The notes: generated by a model from the letters alone, not told the origin. 64,000 nucleotides of DNA from Parabacteroides faecis (GCF_014647375.1 NZ_BMPB01000013.1:124001-188000), one strand, 5' to 3'; counted from the first letter of the stretch, positions 9,496-18,019 are shown. Program-made: numbers and translations.

Positions 9496-9512
9496 AGTTC
9501 CTGTAGAACTAT
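9496..9512 (+). repeat. Inverted recombination-type site, SusC-proximal copy (locus 2)
   Basis: AGTTC-CTGTA-GAACT plus AT, 17 bases, is the exact reverse complement of 9709-9725. It lies 46 bp upstream of the SusC start codon. The AGTTC/GAACT arms are the same as at locus 1, but the 5-nt centre differs. Confidence 0.85.
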
Positions 9513-9685
9513 ATACTTTATTTCTTTGGTAATCGGTTGTATTGTAGTTGTTTGTGGTTTTACGTATGTCTTTTTATTAAAACAGGTTAAGATAAATGCA
9601 ATGAACGTATTTAACGTTTGGGTGTATTTTTATTAAGAAGAGGTCTAAATTTTAAATATTTATAGTATACATATTAAAAAAATAC

Positions 9686-9693
9686 TATATTTG
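9686..9693 (+). promoter_or_regulatory. Promoter -7 box inside invertible segment 2, pointing away from SusC
   Basis: TATATTTG (TAnnTTTG consensus) on the plus strand, 15 bases before the distal inverted site, exactly the spacing at locus 1. In this orientation it faces the ABC-F gene at 10002 rather than the SusC gene. No clear -33 box. Confidence 0.7.
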
Positions 9694-9708
9694 CAGTGTA
9701 ATTATTAA

Positions 9709-9725
9709 ATAGTTCTACAGGAACT
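9709..9725 (-). repeat. Inverted recombination-type site, SusC-distal copy (locus 2)
   Basis: AGTTC-TACAG-GAACT core preceded by AT, exact reverse complement of 9496-9512. The bounded segment is about 200 bp and AT-rich. The 276 bp from here to the ABC-F gene hold no gene that I can see. Confidence 0.85.
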
Positions 9726-9972
9726 ATGTCATTTACAGACTTTCCGCTTTCTATTCCCCTTTATTTAAGTATAAGAGTCTTTTTACCGGAATATTGATTA
9801 TCAAACAGTCATTAGTTTATCTGGTATTTGGGGGTATCATGTGTGATAATTAAATGCTTCTTCTCTATTTTAGATGAATTAACTTTCCTTTAAACCTTCA
9901 GGAAGCTCTGTATATTTAATAAATTCCGGACCTCTTACTATATCCATTAGTATATTGTCAAAATAGAAATTG

Positions 9973-9980
9973 TATCTTTG
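9973..9980 (+). promoter_or_regulatory. Promoter -7 box of the ABC-F gene
   Basis: TATCTTTG, exact TAnnTTTG, 21 bp before the ATG at 10002. The upstream -33 match is weak. Confidence 0.55.
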
Positions 9981-10001
9981 TGCCCGTAATACAGAATAAA
10001 T

Positions 10002-11948
10002 ATGATTTCGGTTGAAGGACTAACAGTTGAATTTGGCGGATTTACGCTTTTTGATGACGTTTCGTTTGTGGTAAATAAGAAAGACCGTATCGCGCTGGTC
10101 GGAAAGAACGGGGCGGGAAAATCTACGATGTTGAAGATCTTTGCAGGCTTGCAGACTCCGACATCCGGGACAGTGAGTGTTCCTAAAGAAACAACGATCG
10201 GTTATCTGCCGCAGCAAATGCAGTTAACCGATAGCCGTACGGTTCGTGAGGAAGCGGAGCAAGCTTTCGGACATATCCGGGAAATGGAAAAAGAGATCGA
10301 ACGGTTGAACCTGGAACTGGCAGAGCGGACTGATTATGAGACTGAATCATATCAAAAACTGATAGACAAGGTAACGCATCTTTCTGAACATTTTCAGTTG
10401 CTGGGGGGAAGCAACTACCATGCGGAACTGGAACGGACTTTGATCGGATTGGGATTCAAACGTACTGATTTCGATCGTCCGACCTCTGAATTCAGCGGTG
10501 GATGGCGTATGCGTATCGAGTTGGCAAAGTTATTGCTTCGCCGGCCGGATGTATTGTTGCTCGATGAGCCGACCAACCACCTGGATATTGAATCTATCCA
10601 ATGGCTGGAGAATTTTATAGCTACCCGCGCCAATGCGGTGATTTTGGTTTCCCACGACCGCGCCTTTATCGATAACACGACTTTCCGGACGATCGAGATC
10701 GAATTGGGAAGCATATACGATTATAAAGTCAAATATTCCGAATATGTGGAACTCCGTAAGGAACGCCGCGAGCAACAACTTCGTGCTTTTGAAAATCAGC
10801 AGAAGAAGTTGGCTGATACGGAAGCCTTTATTGAACGGTTCCGCTATAAGGCGACGAAATCCGTTCAGGTGCAGTCGCGTATCAAGCAGCTGGAAAAGGT
10901 AGAACGTATCGAAGTCGATGAGGTCGATACGGCGATGTTGAGCCTGAAGTTTCCGCCTGCTCCCCGGTCTGGTTCTTATCCGGTGATCATGGAGAATGTG
11001 GCCAAACGTTACGGTGATCATCTGATATTTAAAGATGTGACATTGACTATAAACCGGGGAGACAAAGTGGCTTTTGTCGGTAAGAACGGAGAAGGTAAGT
11101 CTACGCTTGTAAAATGTATCATGGATCAGATCGACTATGAGGGCAAATTGCAGTTGGGACATAATGTGAAGATCGGTTACTTTGCACAGAACCAGGCACA
11201 GTTGCTGGATGATAACCTGACGGTATTCGATACGATAGACTATGTGGCAGAGGGAGATATACGTACCAAGATACGCGATATACTCGGAGCTTTTATGTTC
11301 GGTGGCGAAGCGTCTGATAAGAAGGTGAAAGTATTGTCCGGTGGAGAACGGAGCCGTCTGGCTATGATCCGCCTTTTGCTGGAGCCCGTCAATCTCCTGA
11401 TTCTCGATGAGCCTACCAACCATTTGGATATGCGTTCGAAGGATGTTTTGAAGGATGCGTTGCGTGAGTTCGACGGGACTGTGATCGTTGTTTCACATGA
11501 CCGCGAATTTCTGGATGGCCTGGTCGATAAGGTCTATGAATTCGGAAACCAGCGCGTCGTGGAACATTTGGGTGGTATCTACGAGTTTCTGGAAAGAAAG
11601 AAAATGGACAGCCTGCGCGAATTGGAACGTACTGCACAGGTCGCTTCTTCTACAACGGATACGGAAGTGCAGCCTACGCAAAATAAGTTATCGTATGAAG
11701 CACGCAAGGAGCAGAGTAAAGCGATCAAGAAAGTAGAAAAAGCTGTCGCTGAAGCCGAAAATAAAATAACTGAACTGGAAAACTCCATAGCTGCTATCGA
11801 AGCCAGGCTGGCTACTCCGGAAGGTGCATCCGATACCTCTTTATATAATGATTATTCATCATTGAAAAAAGAATTATCTGACACGATGGATACATGGACA
11901 GAGTTGACCATAGAGTTGGAAGAATTGAATGAAAAAGCGTCCCGGTGA
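10002..11948 (+). CDS. ABC-F family ATPase (Uup/EttA-like translation factor)
   Basis: 648 aa soluble protein with two ABC domains. The first has Walker A GKNGAGKST, signature FSGGWRMRIELAKLL and Walker B VLLLDEPTNHLD. The second has GKNGEGKST, LSGGERSRLAMIRLL and LLILDEPTNHLD. A linker rich in charged helices separates them, and a C-terminal coiled coil (about residues 565-645) resembles Uup. No membrane segments are present, so it is not a transporter. Members act on ribosomes, in translation quality control or antibiotic protection, and which role applies here cannot be read from sequence. It stands alone with its own promoter box, although the invertible promoter at 9686 also faces it. 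Confidence 0.93.
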   Translation: MISVEGLTVEFGGFTLFDDVSFVVNKKDRIALVGKNGAGKSTMLKIFAGLQTPTSGTVSVPKETTIGYLPQQMQLTDSRTVREEAEQAFGHIREMEKEIERLNLELAERTDYETESYQKLIDKVTHLSEHFQLLGGSNYHAELERTLIGLGFKRTDFDRPTSEFSGGWRMRIELAKLLLRRPDVLLLDEPTNHLDIESIQWLENFIATRANAVILVSHDRAFIDNTTFRTIEIELGSIYDYKVKYSEYVELRKERREQQLRAFENQQKKLADTEAFIERFRYKATKSVQVQSRIKQLEKVERIEVDEVDTAMLSLKFPPAPRSGSYPVIMENVAKRYGDHLIFKDVTLTINRGDKVAFVGKNGEGKSTLVKCIMDQIDYEGKLQLGHNVKIGYFAQNQAQLLDDNLTVFDTIDYVAEGDIRTKIRDILGAFMFGGEASDKKVKVLSGGERSRLAMIRLLLEPVNLLILDEPTNHLDMRSKDVLKDALREFDGTVIVVSHDREFLDGLVDKVYEFGNQRVVEHLGGIYEFLERKKMDSLRELERTAQVASSTTDTEVQPTQNKLSYEARKEQSKAIKKVEKAVAEAENKITELENSIAAIEARLATPEGASDTSLYNDYSSLKKELSDTMDTWTELTIELEELNEKASR

Positions 11949-11966
11949 TCCGGCGGCGCTTTTTTT
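11932..11966 (+). terminator. Rho-independent terminator of the ABC-F gene
   Basis: AAAAAGCG pairs with CGCTTTTT, with inner CCGG pairing and a T7 tail. It overlaps the stop codon at 11946-11948. Confidence 0.75.
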
Positions 11967-12010
11967 GAAATATATTGATTGAAGAGGGATAGCATTAAAT
12001 AAAAAGTATT

Positions 12011-12018
12011 TACATTTG
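12011..12018 (+). promoter_or_regulatory. Promoter -7 box of the nagA pair
   Basis: TACATTTG, exact TAnnTTTG, 84 bp before the first nagA ATG. The leader contains a small AAGC-TTCG-GCTT hairpin near 12027-12038. Confidence 0.5.
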
Positions 12019-12102
12019 TCAGTGGTAAGCTTCGGCTTATTATACCATGAGTTTGAACTGATTGATAAATAACAAACGCCTAATTTATATAGACAAAATA
12101 TT

Positions 12103-13269
12103 ATGTTGACTCAAATTATTAACGGTCGTATCCTGACACCACAGGGCTGGATGAAAGATGGTTCTGTTCTGATTAGTGATAACAAGATTCTGGAAGTGAC
12201 CAACTGTGACCTGGCCATAGTTGGTGCGAACCTGATTGACGCCAAAGGAATGTATATCGTTCCGGGCGGAGTGGAAATCCATGTTCACGGTGGGGGTGGA
12301 CGTGACTTTATGGAAGGAACGGAAGATGCGTTTCGTGGTGCGGTGGCAGCCCATATGCAACATGGTACGACCAGTATTTTCCCGACTTTGTCTTCTTCAA
12401 CGATCCCGATGATACGTGCGGCAGCGGCTACTACTGAAAAGTTAATGGCTGAAAAGGATAGTCCTATCCTGGGTTTGCATCTGGAAGGTCATTATTTTAA
12501 TATGAAGATGGCAGGCGGTCAGATCCCTGAAAATATCAAGAATCCGGATCCCGAAGAATATATTCCTTTACTGGAAGAAACAAATTGCATCAAACGTTGG
12601 GATGCAGCCCCGGAACTGCCGGGAGCTATGCAGTTCGGTAAATATATTACTTCTAAAGGTGTGCTGGCTGCTGTCGGTCATACACAGGCTGAGTATGAGG
12701 ATATCCAGACTGCTTACGAAGCCGGCTATACACATGCTACGCACTTCTATAACGCGATGCCTGGTTTCCATAAACGTCGGGAGTATAAATATGAAGGTAC
12801 GGTGGAAAGTATCTATCTGATCGATGATATGACAGTGGAAGTGGTGGCTGACGGTATTCATGTACCTCCGACGATCCTCCGTCTGGTATATAAAGTAAAA
12901 GGGGTGGAACGTACTTGTTTGATCACGGATGCATTGGCTTGTGCTGCAAGTGACAGCCAGGTGGCTTTCGATCCTCGTGTGATCATCGAAGACGGGGTTT
13001 GTAAATTAGCCGACCGTTCGGCTTTGGCCGGTAGTGTGGCTACTATGGACCGTTTGATCCGTACTGTGGTACAGAAAGCAGAAATTCCTTTGGAAGATGC
13101 TGTTCGTATGGCTTCTGAAACACCTGCCCGTATCATGGGAGTTTACGATCGGAAAGGTTCTTTGCAACGTGGTAAGGATGCCGACCTGATGGTCTTGGAC
13201 AAAGATTTGAATGTACGTGCTGTCTGGGCTATGGGAAAATTGGTGGAAGGTACCAATAAGCTGTTTTGA
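12103..13269 (+). CDS. nagA: N-acetylglucosamine-6-phosphate deacetylase, copy 1
   Basis: 388 aa amidohydrolase. It removes the acetyl group of GlcNAc-6-phosphate in the cytoplasm, giving glucosamine-6-phosphate. Metal and active-site positions are present: HVH at 60-62, E128 in the LEG motif, H193 in VGHT, H214 in HFYNAM and D276 in TDAL. One oddity is LEGHYFN, where the family normally has LEGP: proline 130 is histidine. It is followed 33 bp later by a close paralogue of equal length. A NagB-like fusion protein lies 5.6 kb downstream, so the region looks devoted to amino sugars. Confidence 0.93.
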   Translation: MLTQIINGRILTPQGWMKDGSVLISDNKILEVTNCDLAIVGANLIDAKGMYIVPGGVEIHVHGGGGRDFMEGTEDAFRGAVAAHMQHGTTSIFPTLSSSTIPMIRAAAATTEKLMAEKDSPILGLHLEGHYFNMKMAGGQIPENIKNPDPEEYIPLLEETNCIKRWDAAPELPGAMQFGKYITSKGVLAAVGHTQAEYEDIQTAYEAGYTHATHFYNAMPGFHKRREYKYEGTVESIYLIDDMTVEVVADGIHVPPTILRLVYKVKGVERTCLITDALACAASDSQVAFDPRVIIEDGVCKLADRSALAGSVATMDRLIRTVVQKAEIPLEDAVRMASETPARIMGVYDRKGSLQRGKDADLMVLDKDLNVRAVWAMGKLVEGTNKLF

Positions 13270-13302
13270 GAATTGAAAGTTGAAAATTGAGAATTGAAAG
13301 TT
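13270..13302 (+). repeat. Seven-base-periodic AT-rich tract between the two nagA copies
   Basis: Successive 7-mers read AATTGAA, AGTTGAA, AATTGAG, AATTGAA, AGTT. They fill the whole gap between the stop of copy 1 and the ATG of copy 2. This may be related to the heptad tracts near 23.9, 31.0 and 46.0 kb. Confidence 0.6.
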
Positions 13303-14469
13303 ATGTTAACACAAATAATAAACGGACAGATCCTGACTCCACAAGGTTGGTTAAAAGACGGTTCTGTTCTGATCAGTGATGGTAAAATACTGGAAGTAAC
13401 AAATAGTGACCTGGCAGTGATAGGGGCTACGGTGGTAGATGCCAAAGGAATGTATATTATTCCGGGTTTCGTTGCTATGAATATACACGGTGGCGGCGGT
13501 TATGATTTTAAAGAATGTACGGAAGAAGCTTTCCACGGAGCAGTGAACGCGCACATGAAATATGGTGCAACTTGTATTTTCCCGACATTGGCCCCGCTTC
13601 CCATGACTGAAGTCAGGAAAGGGGTTGCCTTATGTGAAAGTGTGATGGCAGAGAAAAATAGTCCTGTGTTGGGATTACAGTTGGAAGGCCCCTATCTGAA
13701 TCCGAAGATGGCAGGCAGTTTGCTGACGGATGCTTTGAAAGATCCTGATCCGGATGAATATAAATCGTTACTGGAAAGTACGAATTGTATTAAACGTTGG
13801 GATGCAAGTCCAGAATTACCAGGAGCTTTGGATTTTGCCCGTTATGTCCGTTCAAAAGGCCTCTTGGCAGCCGTTTCTCATACAGAGGCTGAATTTGAAG
13901 ATATTAAAGCTGCTTATGAAGCCGGTTTTACGCATGCGGCTCATTTTTATAATGCTATGCCCGGGTTCCACAAGCGGCGTGAATATAAATATGAAGGAAC
14001 GGTAGAAAGTGTGTTCCTGGAAGATGATATGACAGTGGAAGTGATTGCCGATGGCCGCCACTTGCCTTCAACAATCCTGCGTCTGGTTTACAAACTGAAA
14101 GGTGTGGAACGTACTTGTTTGTCTACAGATGCTTTGGCTTATGCCGCTAATGAAGGAAAGCCGATAGATGATCCCCGTATCATTATCGAGGATGGCGTTT
14201 GTAAACTGGCAGACCATTCTTCGTTGGTTGGAAGTATAGCTACGATGGATGTGCTGGTTCGCACCATGGCACAGAATGCGGGTGTACCTTTGGCTGATGC
14301 GGTTCGTATGGCTTCCGAGACACCTGCCCGCCTGATGGGGGTTAGTGATCGTAAAGGTTCTTTACAACGTGGCAAAGATGCTGATATCGTTATTCTGGAC
14401 CGTAAATTGAATGTCCGTTCTGTTTGGTCGATGGGACATTTGGTGGAAGGAACGAATACATTGGCTTAA
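13303..14469 (+). CDS. nagA: N-acetylglucosamine-6-phosphate deacetylase, copy 2 (diverged paralogue)
   Basis: The ATG at 13303 is chosen because it gives MLTQIINGQ and 388 aa, matching copy 1. A TTG three codons upstream is unlikely. Over most of the length it is closely similar to copy 1. It keeps E128 (LEGPYLN, the family-normal form), H193, H214 and D276, but the first histidine of the HxH metal motif is asparagine (N60-I-H62). NagA enzymes of the E. coli type also lack a full HxH, so activity is likely kept, perhaps with one metal. The pair arose by tandem duplication and may have split substrate preference. Confidence 0.9.
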   Translation: MLTQIINGQILTPQGWLKDGSVLISDGKILEVTNSDLAVIGATVVDAKGMYIIPGFVAMNIHGGGGYDFKECTEEAFHGAVNAHMKYGATCIFPTLAPLPMTEVRKGVALCESVMAEKNSPVLGLQLEGPYLNPKMAGSLLTDALKDPDPDEYKSLLESTNCIKRWDASPELPGALDFARYVRSKGLLAAVSHTEAEFEDIKAAYEAGFTHAAHFYNAMPGFHKRREYKYEGTVESVFLEDDMTVEVIADGRHLPSTILRLVYKLKGVERTCLSTDALAYAANEGKPIDDPRIIIEDGVCKLADHSSLVGSIATMDVLVRTMAQNAGVPLADAVRMASETPARLMGVSDRKGSLQRGKDADIVILDRKLNVRSVWSMGHLVEGTNTLA

Positions 14470-14491
14470 TCAAAGCGTTATGATTCTATAT

Positions 14492-14527
14492 AATGAGCTC
14501 GGTATTGTACCGGGCTCATTTCATTTT
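14492..14527 (+). terminator. Terminator after the nagA pair
   Basis: Stem AATGAGCTCGGTA / TACCGGGCTCATT with a TTG loop and one wobble pair, followed by a T-rich stretch. Confidence 0.7.
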
Positions 14528-14605
14528 ATCTGTACCTATCAATATAGATAAAATTATATCTGTTTCTGTTTTGCTTTTGTGGTTTACTTTGCAATCTCTA
14601 CCTAT
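14528..14605 (+). promoter_or_regulatory. Direct repeats upstream of the aminotransferase, possible MocR operator
   Basis: ATCTGTACCTAT (14528-14539) and ATCTCTACCTAT (14594-14605) agree at 11 of 12 positions and lie 66 bp apart, six helical turns. MocR-type regulators commonly bind direct repeats, and one is encoded just beyond the aminotransferase. A near-consensus -7 box (TTACTTTG) ends at 14591. The link to the regulator is inferred. Confidence 0.35.
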
Positions 14606-14640
14606 ATAATAAGGTTTTAATCAATAAACAGATAAATAGT

Positions 14641-15837
14641 ATGCAGTTACAGTTTGCAAGAAGGATGTCCGATATAAAGGCTTCGGAAATAAGAGAAATA
14701 CTTAAAGTGACAGAGAAGGAAGATGTTATTTCTTTTGCGGGGGGACTTCCGGCTCCTGAACTTTTTCCAATAAAAGAAATTGATGAAGTTAGCCGGGGCG
14801 TTTTGAAAGAGTCGGGAACGAAGGCACTTCAATATACTACGACAGAAGGGTATGCCCCTTTAAGAAAGTGGATTGCCGACCGGATGAATACCCGGTTAAG
14901 TACTTCTTTCGATGAGGATAATATCCTTATTACACATGGTTCGCAACAGGGATTGGATTTATCCGGTAAAGTCTTTCTGGACGAAGAGGATATTGTTCTG
15001 TGTGAAAGTCCGACATATCTGGCTGCTATTAGCGCATTTAAAGCATACGGATGCCATTTTATCGAAATACCTACAGATGGGGATGGCATGGTCATGGATT
15101 TTCTGGAAGATGTTTTAAAGAAAACCAACGGCATTAAACTGATATATGTAATACCGACTTTCCAGAACCCGACGGGAAAAACCTGGAGTCTGGAAAGACG
15201 GAAACGATTGGCGGAATTGTCAGCTAAATATAGTATTCCTGTAGTAGAAGATAATCCGTACGGCGAGTTGAGGTTTGAAGGGGAATCATTACCTTCTGTC
15301 AAGTCGTTCGATGCAAAAGGGAATGTCTTGTGTACAGGGAGTTTTTCCAAAATATTCTGTCCCGGTTTCCGTATCGGCTGGATTGCCGGAGATAAAGAGA
15401 TTATCCGGAAATATGTTTTAGTTAAGCAAGGAGCAGATTTACAATGTAATACAATTGCTCAAATGATCATTGCCGAATATCTGAATCGGTATGATATAGA
15501 CGAACATATTAGGAAAATCATAGCGATCTATCGGAAACGCAGAGATGTGGCAATAGAATGTATAGGGAAATATTTTCCTGACAATATAAAATATACCCGG
15601 CCGGAAGGAGGTTTGTTTACGTGGGTAGAACTACCTGAAAATATTTCGTCACGCACGATTTTGGATACATGTATAGAGAAGAAAATTGCTTTTGTGCCCG
15701 GAGGTTCCTTTTTCCCCAATGGAGGTAAAGATAATTCCTTCAGGATCAATTTCTCTAATATGCCGGAGGAGAAAATAGATGCCGGTCTTCGAATGATCGG
15801 AGAGGTTATCAGAGAATATATCGATGGGTTACATTGA
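14641..15837 (+). CDS. PLP-dependent class I/II aminotransferase (LysN / 2-aminoadipate transaminase-like)
   Basis: 398 aa fold-type I enzyme. The N-terminus has ISFAGGLPAPELFP, a substrate-clamp region typical of LysN-like enzymes. Further motifs are YVIPTFQNPTGKTWS, the PLP-contacting DNPYGELRF, the Schiff-base lysine in SFSKIFCPGFRIGWIAG, and RINFSN near the C-terminus. It transfers amino groups between amino acids and 2-oxo acids, but the exact substrate is unclear. It is convergent with a MocR regulator whose effector domain has the same fold, and the reading frames overlap by 9 bp at their 3' ends. Control by that regulator is plausible. Confidence 0.9.
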   Translation: MQLQFARRMSDIKASEIREILKVTEKEDVISFAGGLPAPELFPIKEIDEVSRGVLKESGTKALQYTTTEGYAPLRKWIADRMNTRLSTSFDEDNILITHGSQQGLDLSGKVFLDEEDIVLCESPTYLAAISAFKAYGCHFIEIPTDGDGMVMDFLEDVLKKTNGIKLIYVIPTFQNPTGKTWSLERRKRLAELSAKYSIPVVEDNPYGELRFEGESLPSVKSFDAKGNVLCTGSFSKIFCPGFRIGWIAGDKEIIRKYVLVKQGADLQCNTIAQMIIAEYLNRYDIDEHIRKIIAIYRKRRDVAIECIGKYFPDNIKYTRPEGGLFTWVELPENISSRTILDTCIEKKIAFVPGGSFFPNGGKDNSFRINFSNMPEEKIDAGLRMIGEVIREYIDGLH

Positions 15838-17241
15838 TTTTTTGATGATCTCTCCCAAGGTCTTTAAACGTTCTTCGAGGATAGGAGTCCATTGATGTCC
15901 GTAACTCAGGCGCATGCAGTTATTGAATTGATCCTGTAAGGTAAACATTCTTCCGGGAGCAATACTGATCTTTTGCTGCATCGCCTGATAATATAGTTTG
16001 GTTGTATCGACTTTTTTATCCAGTTCTACCCACATCATAAATCCACCTTGTGGATGAATGATTCTGGTTTCTTCCGGAAAATAATCTATAATGGACTGTA
16101 CAAAATGGAGACTATTGGCGTGTAACTCTTGTCTCAATTTGCGCAGGTGGTTTTCGTATCTGTCATTTTCCATAAAGTTGGCGATGGTTTCCTGATTCAA
16201 AGGCGGTGTGGATATTAATGTAATGTTCTTTTGTCGAAGAACTTCCTTTTTGAATTTGCCCGGAGCGATCCAACCGACACGATACCCGGGCGCCAATGTC
16301 TTTGAGACGGAACAACACCATAACACTAGCCCTTCTTCATCGAAAGCTTTACAGGGGCTGGGACGGGAATTTCCGAAAAAGACGTCACCATACAGATCGT
16401 CTTCGATCAGCGGTATATGATGGTCTGCCAGCATTTTCACCACAGCCTTTTTATGCTCTTCGGGCATACAACTTCCTATCGGATTACTGAAATTGCTGAT
16501 CAGTATGCATGCCTTAATTTGTGGCAGGACTTTCTTTAGAGCATCCGGTTCGACTCCGGTAACGGGATTTGTCGGTAACTCTATAACACGGAGTCCCATG
16601 CTGTTTGCCAGTTGAAGTAAACCGAAATATACAGGACTTTCGACAGCAATTGTATCTCCTTTTTGTGTGGTGGCCGACAAGGCTAATGAGACAGCATGGC
16701 TGGCTCCTGACGTAGTTACGATGTCGTCTTCGCTCAAAAGTCCGTTCCAGTTATATGTGAACCGGGCAATGTACTTTCTTAATTTAGGACTGCCTTGTGT
16801 ATCCTCGTATCTTGTTCCGGAGCCAGGAAGTGAACGCATCGCTCTGACCAGCTCCTTATTAAGTTTGGCTATCGGCAATAATATATCTTCCGGTACGCCC
16901 AGAGAGAGACGGGTGATCGACAAATCTTCTATGGTTCGATACACTTCCGATATCAAATCGTTGTTTTCTTCGGCAGCATATTTGATCCTGGGCTGGGTCG
17001 TAGTTGGGGCAGATAGATGTAAAGGCTTGTAATTAACGAAATATCCGGATTTGGGGGAGGCGAGGATAAAACCTTCTTTTTCCAATTCATAATAGGCTTG
17101 TATGGCCGTATTCAGGCTTGTACCGTATTCTCTGCTTATCGTGCGTAGAGAAGGAAGTTTGTCTCCAGGTTTCCATATTCCTGTTTTTATTTGCCAGGCG
17201 ATCGTCTTTGCGATCTTCTGATATAAAATTTCACCTTTCAT
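15829..17241 (-). CDS. MocR-type transcriptional regulator (GntR winged helix plus aminotransferase-like domain)
   Basis: 470 aa. Residues about 1-75 form a GntR winged helix (KIAKTIAWQIKTGIWKPGDKLPSLRTI, GTSLNTAIQAYYELEKEGFI). Residues about 110-470 are an aminotransferase-like domain with VESPVYFGLLQLA, ISNFSNPIGSCMPEE, EDDLYGDVFFG and the PLP lysine in CSVSKTLAPGYRVGWIAPG. MocR proteins bind PLP or its amino-acid adducts to control vitamin B6 or amino-acid genes. The convergent aminotransferase is the natural target candidate. A consensus -7 box lies 18 bp upstream. Confidence 0.93.
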   Translation of the reverse strand: MKGEILYQKIAKTIAWQIKTGIWKPGDKLPSLRTISREYGTSLNTAIQAYYELEKEGFILASPKSGYFVNYKPLHLSAPTTTQPRIKYAAEENNDLISEVYRTIEDLSITRLSLGVPEDILLPIAKLNKELVRAMRSLPGSGTRYEDTQGSPKLRKYIARFTYNWNGLLSEDDIVTTSGASHAVSLALSATTQKGDTIAVESPVYFGLLQLANSMGLRVIELPTNPVTGVEPDALKKVLPQIKACILISNFSNPIGSCMPEEHKKAVVKMLADHHIPLIEDDLYGDVFFGNSRPSPCKAFDEEGLVLWCCSVSKTLAPGYRVGWIAPGKFKKEVLRQKNITLISTPPLNQETIANFMENDRYENHLRKLRQELHANSLHFVQSIIDYFPEETRIIHPQGGFMMWVELDKKVDTTKLYYQAMQQKISIAPGRMFTLQDQFNNCMRLSYGHQWTPILEERLKTLGEIIKKSM

Positions 17242-17258
17242 ATTCTGTATGTGTCCTG

Positions 17259-17266
17259 CAAAGATA
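17259..17266 (-). promoter_or_regulatory. Promoter -7 box of the MocR gene
   Basis: Minus-strand TATCTTTG, exact TAnnTTTG, 17 bp before the start codon. Confidence 0.55.
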
Positions 17267-17396
17267 TGAAAGACTTTCGAAGAACGATAAAACGCGGAGT
17301 TAATTTGGTTATAATGGAAGACTTACGAGAGGAACGTTTTTTATGTAGCTAAACAAAAAAATTAAAGAAGATAACCCTATTTCTGGTTTAATCTGA

Positions 17397-17404
17397 TATA
17401 TTTG
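17397..17404 (+). promoter_or_regulatory. Promoter -7 box of the NTF2-like gene
   Basis: Plus-strand TATATTTG, exact TAnnTTTG, 88 bp before the ATG at 17493. Confidence 0.5.
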
Positions 17405-17492
17405 TAAAATATCCGTTTACTATTGACCTGAGTAACTTGCGGATACAGATAAAGATATTCTGATATTATTACTAAAGAATAAAACGAAAAGT

Positions 17493-17960
17493 ATGAGAAC
17501 TTTATTTTGCTTATTTTCTATCTTGATTATGTCTTGTTGTGTCGGTTTAAATGCATATTCACAGGAACTGACGATTGAACAAAAAGAAAAGATCACTTCT
17601 GAGATTGTAACGGCTTTTGAAAATAGTATTAATGCTGCAGAAAACCTCGATGCAAAATTACTGGCAGATTGTGTAGACGATAGCTTTCAATCCGGCTTCA
17701 TTATCAGTGGACGTTTCTTCCCGCTTTTTAAAGGAGTAATGGACGATTTTAATGGAAAGGCGATAGGTTGTAAGTCCCAAGAATTGACCGTCATTAATAA
17801 AAAGATTACCGTTTTAGGAGAGAATACCGCATTGCTCACCGCATCCGGAGATTATTCTTTATACCTCGAAGACGGGCGTACCCTAACCGGCAAATTTGCA
17901 TGGACTATTGTTTATTCGAAAATAAACGGACAATGGAAAATCGTCCATAGCCATATGTAA
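17493..17960 (+). CDS. Secreted NTF2-like / DUF4440 (SnoaL fold) protein
   Basis: 155 aa. A signal peptide (about residues 1-24, ending NAYSQ) is followed by one compact domain that ends in FAWTIVYSKINGQWKIVHSHM, the hallmark of nuclear transport factor 2-like DUF4440 proteins. Such domains form a cone-shaped pocket and often bind small ligands. No catalytic residues can be assigned. The protein is probably periplasmic. An FtsX-type permease remnant follows 59 bp later and may once have shared the transcript. Confidence 0.8.
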   Translation: MRTLFCLFSILIMSCCVGLNAYSQELTIEQKEKITSEIVTAFENSINAAENLDAKLLADCVDDSFQSGFIISGRFFPLFKGVMDDFNGKAIGCKSQELTVINKKITVLGENTALLTASGDYSLYLEDGRTLTGKFAWTIVYSKINGQWKIVHSHM

Positions 17961-18019
17961 AATACCCATTGGCGGAATGTGTTGGATTGATTTGGAAACA
18001 AAGAGAAAGGTGTAAAAAA

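Noticed and set aside
10530-11423. A 297-codon open frame on the minus strand inside the ABC-F gene
   Set aside because: It is antisense to conserved ABC motifs, and its composition is that of a reverse reading of a high-usage gene.
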